Shown here: one piece after another, positions 7,440-15,703 of the stretch | Layout of the letters: each line of letters opens with the position of its first letter | How positions within the stretch are numbered: the stretch's first letter is position 1 | Notes under the pieces: model-generated | What the model saw: only the letters and a program-made list of their open reading frames with translations | Told to the model about the DNA's origin: nothing | The model's database searches: none | Position numbers and translations under genes: made by a program | Source: Chloroflexia bacterium SDU3-3 | GTDB lineage: Bacteria > Chloroflexota > Chloroflexia > Chloroflexales > Roseiflexaceae | Direction: 5' to 3' | NCBI GenBank assembly: GCA_009268125.1 | Contig: WBOU01000005.1 | Location: 248,001-312,000, forward strand | DNA: 64,000 nt

Positions 7440-8520
7440 ATTTTGTGGTTACTCCAAAACATTCAAGATCGCAGATTTCTGTGAGCGCTGGGCGCGCAGC
7501 AATGGCACAACAGTCCACGCGCACCGCGTTCCTTTCTCTTTCTATCTCGTGAGCGCCGCACGACGGCGGCACACCTCGCTTTCCTCTTGTGCTTTTCTAT
7601 CGCCCTGCCGCAGATTCATGCGGCAATAAACCCATAAATGATAAAGACGTAGAACCTGTGACTTTTCGCGCATATCATACTCGAAAGCAAGCCGGATGGC
7701 AATGGTATGGGCTTCTGGCTGCGCTTGTTTTCTGCGGCGCGGCGCGGCGCTTCCCAGTGCGCACGAGCGCGCCATGGCCAGCCACGCGGCGGGGCCGAGC
7801 GGCGGCCAGGGCCGACGATAGCGCTGCCCGATAGTAAGGCATACTACGTGCCACAAAATTGCTCGGGGCCGATGACCAAAGCCATTTAGATATATCTTAC
7901 AAAAACCTAGCGATAATCGCCCTGAAAAATATTCGGGTCTGCAAAGAGAACATACCATATTAATCTTCTTTTTGAAGAAATATACAAATAACGGTAGAAA
8001 ATAACAAGAATTTGTAGTCAATACTTCACGAAAAGAAATAATACATCTTGAGATGGAGAATGAATGCATCGTAAGTCGGTTGCTTGGCTTGACAAAGAAA
8101 AGGGCTTCAAGTACACTTCGGGCATACACACATCCCCCAGATGTAGCAACGAGCGACAGCGCCATGCCGCGTGCGAAGACGGCCCCGCGACGGTTGTCGT
8201 TTTCCCGTTCCCTATGCGCTATGGTGTCACCCTTGTCCCCTCGTGCTACCTGGGCCAAGCTCCAGAACCAAACTGCGCGCAGCGTTCGCCTGCGTGTCCA
8301 AAGCATCCCTGACGCACCCCCGCCGAGGCATACGCCCCTAACGGTCGATCAGGGTAGAGAGAGGGGGAAACAGGCTTTCCAGTCGAGCGCGGCGTTCGCA
8401 CCACTTCAGCGTTGAGGGTCGCCGGGGAGCCGCCGCATGGTTAGCCACCACCTGTCCCGCCAAGGCCCCGGTCATCCCAGATTCCCTTGTGGCCGCTTTG
8501 TAAAGGAGCGACAGATTTCC
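7440..8520. other. 1.1-kb intergenic region with AT-rich island and liv promoter/leader
   Basis: No credible gene. Bases about 7840-8110 are strikingly AT-rich for this GC-rich window. The region carries divergent upstream DNA for the PHP gene and for livK, whose promoter is at 8089-8117, leaving a leader of roughly 400 bases. Open frames crossing it in both directions (7542-8306 leftward, 8053-8415 rightward) have no recognisable domains and no ribosome sites of note. Confidence 0.65.
8089..8117 (+). promoter_or_regulatory. Sigma-70-type promoter of the liv operon
   Basis: TTGACA at 8089-8094, a 17-base spacer and TACACT at 8112-8117. Predicted transcription start about 8124, giving a leader of about 400 bases before livK. 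Confidence 0.75.
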
Positions 8521-9876
8521 ATGAAACGTTACGCAAGCATCGCGATGCTCTCCGTCCTGTTTGCTGGCTCGCTGGCCGCCTGCGGTGGCAGCACGGCCAC
8601 GGCACCTGCCGCCACGGCACCTGCCGCCACCACTGCCGCTGCCACCGAGGCTGCCGCCACCATGGCGCCTGCTGCCACCGAGGCCGCCGCCACCATGGCG
8701 CCCGCTGCCACCGAGGCCGCCGCCACCACGGCACCGGCCACCGGCTCGGGCGATGGCGGCGTGATCAAGATCGCATCCTCGCTGCCGCGCACCGGCTCCT
8801 CGAAAGGCCAGACCGACACGATCGCCAACGCGATCAAGCAGCGCCTTGAGGAGGCCAACAACCAGGCCTGCGGCGGTAAGTTCACCCTGCAGTACCAGGA
8901 CATGGATGATGCTATCGCTGCCACTGGCAAGTGGGATGCGGCGCAGGAGGCCTCCAACGCCAACGCGGCGGTCGCCGACCCCGATGTGATGGTCTACATC
9001 GGCACCTTCAACTCCGGCGCGGCCAAGATCTCGATCCCGATCCTCAACGCCGCCAGCCTGGTGATGATCAGCCCGGCCAACACCTACCCCGGCCTGACCA
9101 AGCCCGGCAAGGGCGAGCCGAACGAGCCGGATGTCTACTACCCCAGCGGCAAGCGCAACTACACCCGCGTGGTGCCCGCCGACGACCTGCAGGGCAAGGC
9201 GGCCGCCAACTTCGCCAAGAGCCTGGGCGTGGCCAAGGTCTACATCCTGGATGACACCGAGCTGTACGGCAAGGGCATCGCCGATGTGTTCGACGCCACC
9301 GCCAAGGAGATCGGCATCGAGGTGGTGGCCCACGAGAGCATCGACGGCAAGGCCGCCGACTACCGCGCGCTGGCCGCCAAGATCCTGGATGCCGCGCCCG
9401 ACCTGGTGTACTACGGCGGCATCACCCAGAACAACGCCGGCCAGCTGTGGAAGGACATCCGCAACGAGGGCTTCGAGGGCAAAATGATGGGCCCCGACGG
9501 CATCAACGAGTCGGCCTTCGTCGAGGCCGCTGGCTCGGCTGCCGACGGCACCTACGCCACCTTCGGCGGCCTGCCGCCGTCGTCGCTCACCGGCAAGGCC
9601 GGCGAGTGGTACCAGGCCTACAAGGCCAAGTTCAACGCCGAGCCCGAGGCCTACGCGGTCTACGGCTACGAGTCGGCCAACGTGGCCCTGGCCGCGATCG
9701 AGAAGACCTGCACCAAGGATCGCGCCGCCATCAACGATGCGGTGTTCGCCACCAAGGATTTCGCGGGCGTGCTCGGCACCTGGAGCTTCGACGCCAACGG
9801 CGACACCTCGCTCACCTCGATGAGCGTGTCGCAGGTCAAGGGCGGCAAGTTCGAATTTGTCCAGGCGGTTGAGTAA
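8521..9876 (+). CDS. livK: Branched-chain amino acid ABC transporter, substrate-binding lipoprotein
   Basis: Captures leucine/isoleucine/valine-type substrates outside the membrane and hands them to LivHM. The 451-residue precursor has a lipoprotein signal peptide ending in the lipobox LAAC (C22). Next comes a 50-residue Ala/Thr/Pro/Glu low-complexity tether built from AATEAAATMAP-like repeats, then a type-1 periplasmic binding domain (Peripla_BP_6) from about residue 78 beginning GVIKIASSLPRTGSSKG. The Cys anchor and long tether suit a single-membrane cell. The ATG at 8521 is chosen because AAGGAG sits upstream and the signal peptide starts there; 28 more in-frame codons upstream are unlikely to be translated. 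First gene of livKHMGF. Substrates such as amides or urea cannot be excluded for this family. Confidence 0.9.
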   Translation: MKRYASIAMLSVLFAGSLAACGGSTATAPAATAPAATTAAATEAAATMAPAATEAAATMAPAATEAAATTAPATGSGDGGVIKIASSLPRTGSSKGQTDTIANAIKQRLEEANNQACGGKFTLQYQDMDDAIAATGKWDAAQEASNANAAVADPDVMVYIGTFNSGAAKISIPILNAASLVMISPANTYPGLTKPGKGEPNEPDVYYPSGKRNYTRVVPADDLQGKAAANFAKSLGVAKVYILDDTELYGKGIADVFDATAKEIGIEVVAHESIDGKAADYRALAAKILDAAPDLVYYGGITQNNAGQLWKDIRNEGFEGKMMGPDGINESAFVEAAGSAADGTYATFGGLPPSSLTGKAGEWYQAYKAKFNAEPEAYAVYGYESANVALAAIEKTCTKDRAAINDAVFATKDFAGVLGTWSFDANGDTSLTSMSVSQVKGGKFEFVQAVE

Positions 9877-9885
9877 GGATCGTTT

Positions 9886-9916
9886 GGCGGGGGGCATTCG
9901 TGCCCCCCGCCCCCTT
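9886..9916 (+). terminator. Intercistronic hairpin (partial terminator) between livK and livH
   Basis: A perfect 11-bp stem closed by a TTCG tetraloop (9886-9911), followed only by CCCTTT. Such hairpins after binding-protein genes typically stabilise the upstream message and let only part of transcription continue. Confidence 0.75.
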
Positions 9917-10039
9917 TGGTGAAGCGTGCCACCGGCCTGGCCCCGCACCCGATGCGCCCTTTGTCCCCGCGCTTCCCACCGCAGCCCATTTCCACACGCC
10001 CCCGAAAAACTCGATCCGTACATTGCACGAGGTTAGGAT

Positions 10040-11161
10040 ATGGCGACAAAGGCGATAGAATCAAACTACCAAAAACGCGCGCTTCCCTGGGCCACGATCG
10101 GGAAGATCGCGCTTCTTCTTTTCTTTATCCTGTTTCTTGCTGTTCCCACCTATAATATTCTGCTGCAGATGATCGCCAACCCGCAGCTGCTGCTGCGCCA
10201 GCTGATCATCGGCCTGACAAATGGCGCGTACATCGCCCTGATCGCCCTGGGCTACACCCTGGTGTATGGTATCGTCGAGCTGATCAACTTCGCGCACGGC
10301 GATGTCTACATGCTGGGGGCGTTCTTCTCGCTGTCGCTGGTGGGCCTCTTCCACCTGAACGAGGACACGCCGATGGGCGTGCGCATCCCGCTGATCCTGC
10401 TCATCCTGTTCCTCACCATGTTCGCCACGGCCATGCTGAACGCCTTCATCGAGCGCTTCGCCTACCGCAGGCTGCGCAACGCCCCCAAGCTCGCGCCGCT
10501 GATCAGCGCGCTGGGCGTGTCGTTTGTGCTGCAGAATGTCGGCCTGCTGTGGGGCTACCTGCGGCTGCCCGCCTTCAACGGCGTGATGGGCACCAACGCC
10601 GTGGCACCCAAGAGCTTCCCGGGCCTGCTGCCCAACACCAACGTGCTGGCCCCGCTGCAGGATGTGTTCGGCAAGGGCTTCACGCTGCGCCTGTCGGTGC
10701 GCGACCTGGTGGTGATCATTGTGTCGGTGGTGCTGCTGATCGCGCTCTACCTGTTCGTGCAGCGCACCAAGATCGGCAAGGCCATGCGCGCCACCGCCCA
10801 GGATCGCGACGCGGCGGCGCTGATGGGCATCGACGTGAACCGCACGATCTCGCTGGCCTTCCTGCTGGGCGGCGCGCTGGCCGGCGCGGCGGGCTTCCTG
10901 GTGGGCATGTACAACGGCACCGTGGTCTACACCAACGGCTTCACCGCTGGCCTGCGCTCGTTCACGGCGGCGGTGCTGGGCGGCATCGGCAACATCATGG
11001 GCGCGATGTTGGGCGGCCTGCTGATCGGCCTGATCTCGGCGCTCTCTGACCAGTATATCAGCGCAAAATGGACCAACGCGGTGGTCTTCGGTCTGCTCGT
11101 CCTCATCCTCGTCTTCCGACCCACCGGCCTGCTCGGCGACGATGTCCAACAGAAGGCATAG
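10040..11161 (+). CDS. livH: Branched-chain amino acid ABC transporter permease LivH
   Basis: Integral membrane subunit forming half of the translocation pore for branched-chain amino acids. The 373-residue protein matches the BPD_transp_2 family: after an N-terminal membrane segment (about 21-46) it shows GLTNGAYIALIALGYTLVYGIVELINFAHGD, and near the end AALMGIDVN followed by LGGALAGAAGFLVG, the usual coupling and membrane region. About 8-9 hydrophobic segments can be counted. It is slightly longer than many LivH proteins because of loops around residues 170-210. It follows livK after 163 bases containing the TTCG hairpin and precedes livM by only 3 bases, so the two permeases are co-translated. 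Confidence 0.92.
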   Translation: MATKAIESNYQKRALPWATIGKIALLLFFILFLAVPTYNILLQMIANPQLLLRQLIIGLTNGAYIALIALGYTLVYGIVELINFAHGDVYMLGAFFSLSLVGLFHLNEDTPMGVRIPLILLILFLTMFATAMLNAFIERFAYRRLRNAPKLAPLISALGVSFVLQNVGLLWGYLRLPAFNGVMGTNAVAPKSFPGLLPNTNVLAPLQDVFGKGFTLRLSVRDLVVIIVSVVLLIALYLFVQRTKIGKAMRATAQDRDAAALMGIDVNRTISLAFLLGGALAGAAGFLVGMYNGTVVYTNGFTAGLRSFTAAVLGGIGNIMGAMLGGLLIGLISALSDQYISAKWTNAVVFGLLVLILVFRPTGLLGDDVQQKA

Positions 11162-11164
11162 CGC

Positions 11165-12643
11165 ATGAACCTACGAACTCGCGCCGCAGTCACCGGCGGC
11201 ATCTTCGGCCTGCTGATCGCGCTGGTCAGCGGAGGCAACGTTGGCTATCTCGCGGGGATCATCGCAGGCACGATCGCGGGCATCCTGGGCACATCCGAGC
11301 CTGCCCCCAAAACCCCGCGCGAGGGCATGCAGCTGGGCGTGCTGGCCGGGCTGGTGGCGGGCGTGCTGGCCGCCATCGGCGTGGCCCTGCGCACCTGGAT
11401 CGATGTCTCTACCGCTGTAGTGGGCGCAAGCGCGGCCACCCTGCCCATGCTGCTGGCGGGCACGCTGCTGCTGGCAGGCGCGTGCGGCGCGGCCTTCGGC
11501 TGGGTGCGCGGCATGCCCCACCCATGGGATCGCAACGGCCTCTACATCGGCATTGTGGCGCTGGCGATCGCCTTCCCCTTCATCGACCAGGCGCTCAAGC
11601 TGCAGTTCCTCAACGCCATCATCCCGGTGCTGATCTTCGTGCTGATGGCGCTGGGCCTGAACATCGTGGTGGGCTACGCTGGCCTGCTCGACCTAGGCTA
11701 CGCCGCCTTCTTCGCGATCGGGGCCTACACCACCGGCATGCTCTCCTCGCCGCACTTCGGCGTGAACCTGCCGTTCTGGATCGTGATCTGGATCGCGGCG
11801 GCGGTGGCGGCGATCTTCGGCATCATCCTTGGCTCGCCCACGCTGCCGCTGCGCGGCGACTACCTGGCGATCGTGACGCTGGGCTTCGGCGAGATCGTGC
11901 CGATCTCGGTCAACAACCTCGACCACTTCTCGCTCAGCATCCTGGGCCAGCAGATCATCCCCGACATCGACCTGACCGGCGGCCCCAAGGGCATCAACCC
12001 GATCAACCGCCCCTCGTTCTTCGGCTACAACTTCCAGGCCGCCGAGCCGATCCCGTGGTACTTCCTGATCCTGGCCATCCTCGGTATCTCGATCTTCTTC
12101 ATCCTGCGGCTGCGCAACTCGCGCCTGGGCCGCTCGTGGGCGGCCATGCGCGAGGATGAGCTGGCGGCCTCGGCCATGGGCATCGACCTGGTGCACACCA
12201 AGCTGCTGGCCTTCGCCATGGGCGCAACCTTCTCGGGCTTCGCCGGGGCGTTCTACGGCGCGTTCATCAGCGCGATCTTCCCCGACGCCTTCCGCTTCGA
12301 CGTGTCGGTGATGCTGCTGTGCATGGTCATCCTCGGCGGCATGGGCAATATCAACGGCGTGATCCTCGGCGGCCTGATCATCCAGTTCGCCGACCGCCTG
12401 TTCCTGCCCAAGTTCTCCGAGCTGGTGCAGCACCTGCTGCAGAACTCGGGCAACGATGTGCTGAAGGAGATCGACTTTGCCAGCAATTTCCGCATGATGC
12501 TGTTCGGCCTCACGCTGGTTATTATGATGTTGGTGCGGCCCGAGGGCCTCATCCCCAGCGAGCGCCGCCGCCGCGAGCTGCACGACGACAGCCCCGACCT
12601 GCCGCAGAAACAGACATCCCTGTACGACACCGAAGCCGCCTAA
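11165..12643 (+). CDS. livM: Branched-chain amino acid ABC transporter permease LivM (N-terminally extended)
   Basis: Second pore subunit of the LivHM heterodimer. The 492-residue protein contains the LivM core from about residue 150 (IFVLMALGLNIVVGYAGLLD and GYAAFFAIGAYTTGML) and the coupling segment REDELAASAMGIDLVHTKLLAFAMGA. The first 125 residues form an extension rich in Gly, Ala and Ile, with three or four hydrophobic segments such as GYLAGIIAGTIAGILG and GVLAGLVAGVLAAIG. Together with the core this gives more membrane spans than the usual LivM. The ATG lies 3 bases after the livH stop. The C-terminal tail ERRRRELHDDS is cytoplasmic. The core assignment is firm; the role of the extension is unknown. 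Confidence 0.92.
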   Translation: MNLRTRAAVTGGIFGLLIALVSGGNVGYLAGIIAGTIAGILGTSEPAPKTPREGMQLGVLAGLVAGVLAAIGVALRTWIDVSTAVVGASAATLPMLLAGTLLLAGACGAAFGWVRGMPHPWDRNGLYIGIVALAIAFPFIDQALKLQFLNAIIPVLIFVLMALGLNIVVGYAGLLDLGYAAFFAIGAYTTGMLSSPHFGVNLPFWIVIWIAAAVAAIFGIILGSPTLPLRGDYLAIVTLGFGEIVPISVNNLDHFSLSILGQQIIPDIDLTGGPKGINPINRPSFFGYNFQAAEPIPWYFLILAILGISIFFILRLRNSRLGRSWAAMREDELAASAMGIDLVHTKLLAFAMGATFSGFAGAFYGAFISAIFPDAFRFDVSVMLLCMVILGGMGNINGVILGGLIIQFADRLFLPKFSELVQHLLQNSGNDVLKEIDFASNFRMMLFGLTLVIMMLVRPEGLIPSERRRRELHDDSPDLPQKQTSLYDTEAA

Positions 12644-12655
12644 GTATTGCACTGG

Positions 12656-12686
12656 CCGCGCGTAGCGCCCCAGCGCGCTACGCGCC
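12656..12686 (+). other. Intercistronic hairpin between livM and livG
   Basis: GCGCGTAGCGC pairs with GCGCTACGCGC across a short loop; no T-tract follows. It may be a message-stability or translation-control element rather than a terminator. Confidence 0.5.
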
Positions 12687-12702
12687 ACCCACGGAGCGGA
12701 TC

Positions 12703-13533
12703 GTGAGCGAAAACTCTCTCCTTCTAGATGCACGCGACGTCACCAAGCAGTTCGGCGGCCTCACCGCTGTCAACAGCGTGAACTTCACCATCGAGCAGCG
12801 CTCGATCAGCAGCCTGATCGGGCCGAACGGCGCGGGCAAGACCACGTTCTTCAACATGATCACCGGGCTGTACGTGCCCACCTCGGGCCAGATCATCTTC
12901 GACGGCCAGGTGATCAACGGCACCAAGCCGCACCTCGTCACCGCCCTGGGTATCGGGCGCACCTTCCAGAACATCCGGCTGTTCAGCCAGATGACCGCGC
13001 TGGAAAATGTGCTGGTGGGCCGCCACAGCCGCCTCAAGGCCGGGCTGGCGGGCATCCTGCTGCAGTTCCCCAGCGTGCGCAAAGAGGAGGCCGAGGCCAA
13101 AAAGGTGGCACTCGACCTGCTGGACTACGTGGGCCTGGGCCGCCGCCGCGCCGACGAGCTGAGCAAGAATCTGCCCTACGGCGACCAGCGCCGCCTGGAG
13201 ATCGCCCGCGCCCTGGCCACCAACCCCAAGCTGCTGCTGCTGGATGAGCCGACCGCTGGCATGAACCCCAACGAGACCGACGAGCTGACCGCGCTCATCC
13301 GCCGCATCCGCGACGATCGCGGCGTCACCGTGCTGCTGATCGAGCACGATATGAAGGTGGTGATGGGCATCTCCGAGAAGGTGACGGTGCTCGACCACGG
13401 CGCGAAGATCGCCGAGGGCCTGCCCGAGGCCGTGCGCAACAACGAGCAGGTGATCGAGGCCTACCTTGGGCGCGGGGCCGCCGCCCACGGCAAGAGCGGC
13501 AGGGCATCCGCCGCCACTTCCACCACGGCGTAG
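12703..13533 (+). CDS. livG: Branched-chain amino acid ABC transporter ATPase LivG
   Basis: ATP-hydrolysing subunit that drives LivHM. The 276-residue protein has Walker A GPNGAGKT (40-47), the LivG-type signature LPYGDQRRLEIARALA, and Walker [17 protein letters not shown], followed by the switch histidine in LLIEHDMKVVM. The C-terminal tail after residue 255 is Ala/Gly/Ser-rich and disordered. A GTG start at 12703 is preferred: GGAG lies 7 bases upstream and the sequence LLLDARDVTKQFGG follows at the family's normal distance; the open frame continuing back into livM is a shadow. It is 59 bases after livM, with a hairpin in between, and 52 bases before livF. Confidence 0.93.
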   Translation: MSENSLLLDARDVTKQFGGLTAVNSVNFTIEQRSISSLIGPNGAGKTTFFNMITGLYVPTSGQIIFDGQVINGTKPHLVTALGIGRTFQNIRLFSQMTALENVLVGRHSRLKAGLAGILLQFPSVRKEEAEAKKVALDLLDYVGLGRRRADELSKNLPYGDQRRLEIARALATNPKLLLLDEPTAGMNPNETDELTALIRRIRDDRGVTVLLIEHDMKVVMGISEKVTVLDHGAKIAEGLPEAVRNNEQVIEAYLGRGAAAHGKSGRASAATSTTA

Positions 13534-13585
13534 CAATTTGCTGGCGGGGCGCTGGCCAGCGCTGCGCTATTCACTGCAGAAGATT

Positions 13586-14308
<723 letters not shown>

Positions 14309-14321
14309 CGCTGTTTGTGGC

Positions 14322-14371
14322 AAAAAAAGCAGGCCCGCCCTGGCAGAGCGCTGGGGCGGGCCTGCTTTTTT
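14322..14371 (+). terminator. Intrinsic terminator of the liv operon
   Basis: A-tract, then GCAGGCCCGCCC pairing with GGGCGGGCCTGC across a 13-14-base loop, then six T residues. The flanking A and T runs also pair, so it can act in both directions. Confidence 0.9.
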
Positions 14372-14373
14372 CC

Positions 14374-14604
14374 GTCGAGGTTCAGTTTGACCCCGTCGAG
14401 GTTCAGTTTGACCCCGTCGAGGTTCGGTTTGACCCCGTCGAGGTTCAGTTTGACCCCATCGAGGTTCAGTTTGACCCCGTCGAGGTTCAGTTTGACCCCG
14501 TCGAGGTTCAGTTTGACCCCGTCGAGGTTCAGTTTGACCCCGTCGAGGTTCAGTTTGACCCCGTCGAGGTTCAGTTTGACCCCGTCGAGGTTCAGTTTGA
14601 CCGC
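14374..14604. repeat. Tandem array: eleven 21-bp units (GTCGAGGTTCAGTTTGACCCC)
   Basis: Eleven head-to-tail copies of a 21-bp unit (GTCGAGGTTCAGTTTGAC plus three bases), beginning three bases after the liv terminator. Copies are nearly identical; one has GGTTCGG for GGTTCAG and one has CCCCA for CCCCG. Because 21 is a multiple of 3, all frames stay open and encode heptapeptide repeats on both strands, but there is no ribosome site or domain, so these are not called as genes. There are no spacers, so it is not a CRISPR array. Confidence 0.9.
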
Positions 14605-14625
14605 GCGCATCCCACCCATCCCCAA

Positions 14626-14700
14626 CCCCTTGGAGCCTTAGTGTCTTGGTGGTAAACCGTTTTCCCCCTTGTGCCTTCGCGCCTTCGTGGCAAAAAACCC
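14626..14700 (-). repeat. Dispersed intergenic repeat, copy 3 (inverted orientation)
   Basis: CTTGGAGCC...GTGTCTTGGTGGTAAA, then CTTGTGCCTTCGCGCCTTCGTGGCAAAAAA: the reverse complement of the module at 1761-1877. It sits between the tandem array and the DUF72 gene. Confidence 0.7.
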
Positions 14701-14733
14701 TTGGTGATGTGTGCCAGAACGCGGTGCAGCCGG

Positions 14734-14739
14734 TATAAT
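14734..14739 (+). promoter_or_regulatory. -10 element of the DUF72 gene
   Basis: TATAAT 43 bases before the ATG at 14777; the -35 region is poor. Confidence 0.5.
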
Positions 14740-14776
14740 GAGGCGTATCCGGTATCAAAGAGAGGCGAGAAGCGAT

Positions 14777-15646
14777 ATGGATGCGCCCTTTCATCTTGGC
14801 TGCGCGGTGTGGGGGTATAAAGACTGGGTCGGGCGGTTCTTCCCCAGCGGGAGCCGCAGCGGCGACCTGCTGCGGCTCTATGGCCAGCGCCTGACGGCGG
14901 TGGAGGGCAACACCACCTTCTACGCCCAGCCCCGCCCCGAGATCGTGCAGCGCTGGGCCGAGGAGACCCCCGAGAGCTTCCGGTTCTGCCTGAAGCTGCC
15001 GCGCGAGGTGAGCCACAGCGACGCGCTGGCCAGACACCTGGCCGAGACCCAGGCCTTTGTGGAGCTGATGCAGCCGCTGGGGCCGCGCCTGGGGCCGTTC
15101 TTCCTGCAGCTGCCATCCAGCTTTGCCCCCGACCAGATCGACGACCTGGCGACCTGGCTGGACGCCTGGCCGACCCAGCAGCGCATCGCGGTCGAGGTGC
15201 GCCACCTCGGCTGGTTCGAGCCAGCCAACGAGGGCATGCTGATGGCCCTGCTGGATGCCTACAGCGCTGGCCGCGTGATCATGGATGTGCGCCCGCTGGA
15301 GCTGGCCCCGCTGCCCAATGCCGAGGAAAACCCCCAGCAGGCCCGCGACAACAAGCCCCGCGTGCCTATGCGCCCGCTGGTGAGCGGCGGCTTCAGCATG
15401 GTGCGCTACATCGGCCACCCCACGCTGGATCTCAACAGCCAGCTGATCGACGAGTGGGCCGCGCGCGTCGCGGGGTGGCTGGCCGATGGCGTCGAGACCT
15501 TTTTCTTCATGCACTGCCCGATCGAGACCTACTCGCCCGAGCTGTGCCGCAGCTTCCAGCAGCGGCTGGAGGGGCTGGCGCCCGTCGCGCCGCTGCCCTG
15601 GGATCAGGTGCCCAGCGGCCCCGAGCAGCTGAGCATGTTCGACTAG
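14777..15646 (+). CDS. DUF72 (YecE-like) TIM-barrel protein
   Basis: A 289-residue member of the DUF72 family, a TIM-barrel group of unproven biochemical role. Recognisable pieces are FHLGCAVWGYKDWVGRFFPSG (5-25), the AVEGNTTFYAQP segment, FRFCLKLPREVSHS, and FFLQLPSSFAPDQ. The family's C-terminal YVYFMHC-like motif appears as ETFFFMHCPIETYSPELCR. The end, PSGPEQLSMFD, resembles the QLSLF-type tail common in this family. The open frame reaches 22 codons further upstream, but AGAGGCGAGAAG before the ATG at 14777 and the family N-terminus favour the shorter form. It is a single-gene unit with its own -10 element; the hairpin downstream belongs to convergent dprA. Confidence 0.88.
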   Translation: MDAPFHLGCAVWGYKDWVGRFFPSGSRSGDLLRLYGQRLTAVEGNTTFYAQPRPEIVQRWAEETPESFRFCLKLPREVSHSDALARHLAETQAFVELMQPLGPRLGPFFLQLPSSFAPDQIDDLATWLDAWPTQQRIAVEVRHLGWFEPANEGMLMALLDAYSAGRVIMDVRPLELAPLPNAEENPQQARDNKPRVPMRPLVSGGFSMVRYIGHPTLDLNSQLIDEWAARVAGWLADGVETFFFMHCPIETYSPELCRSFQQRLEGLAPVAPLPWDQVPSGPEQLSMFD

Positions 15647-15649
15647 CGC

Positions 15650-15685
15650 AAAAAGATGCGCGCTGGGCGGCACCCAGCGCGCATC
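15650..15685 (-). terminator. Intrinsic terminator of dprA
   Basis: A perfect 13-bp stem (GATGCGCGCTGGG) with loop CGGCA at 15655-15685, followed on the minus strand by TTTTTGCG. It sits between convergent genes. Confidence 0.85.
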
Positions 15686-15703
15686 GCGACGGCCAGCCAC
15701 GGC

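Noticed and set aside
7542-8306. Leftward 254-codon open frame across the AT-rich island
   Set aside because: No domain, no ribosome site, composition changes abruptly along it, and it overlaps the liv promoter and leader.
8053-8415. Rightward 120-codon frame in the liv leader
   Set aside because: Starts before the predicted transcript start and has no recognisable domain.
10061-11149. Long leftward frame opposite livH
   Set aside because: High-GC antisense shadow; livH on the plus strand is unambiguous.
14374-14604. CRISPR array
   Set aside because: Repeats are head to tail with no spacers, and no cas genes are in the window.
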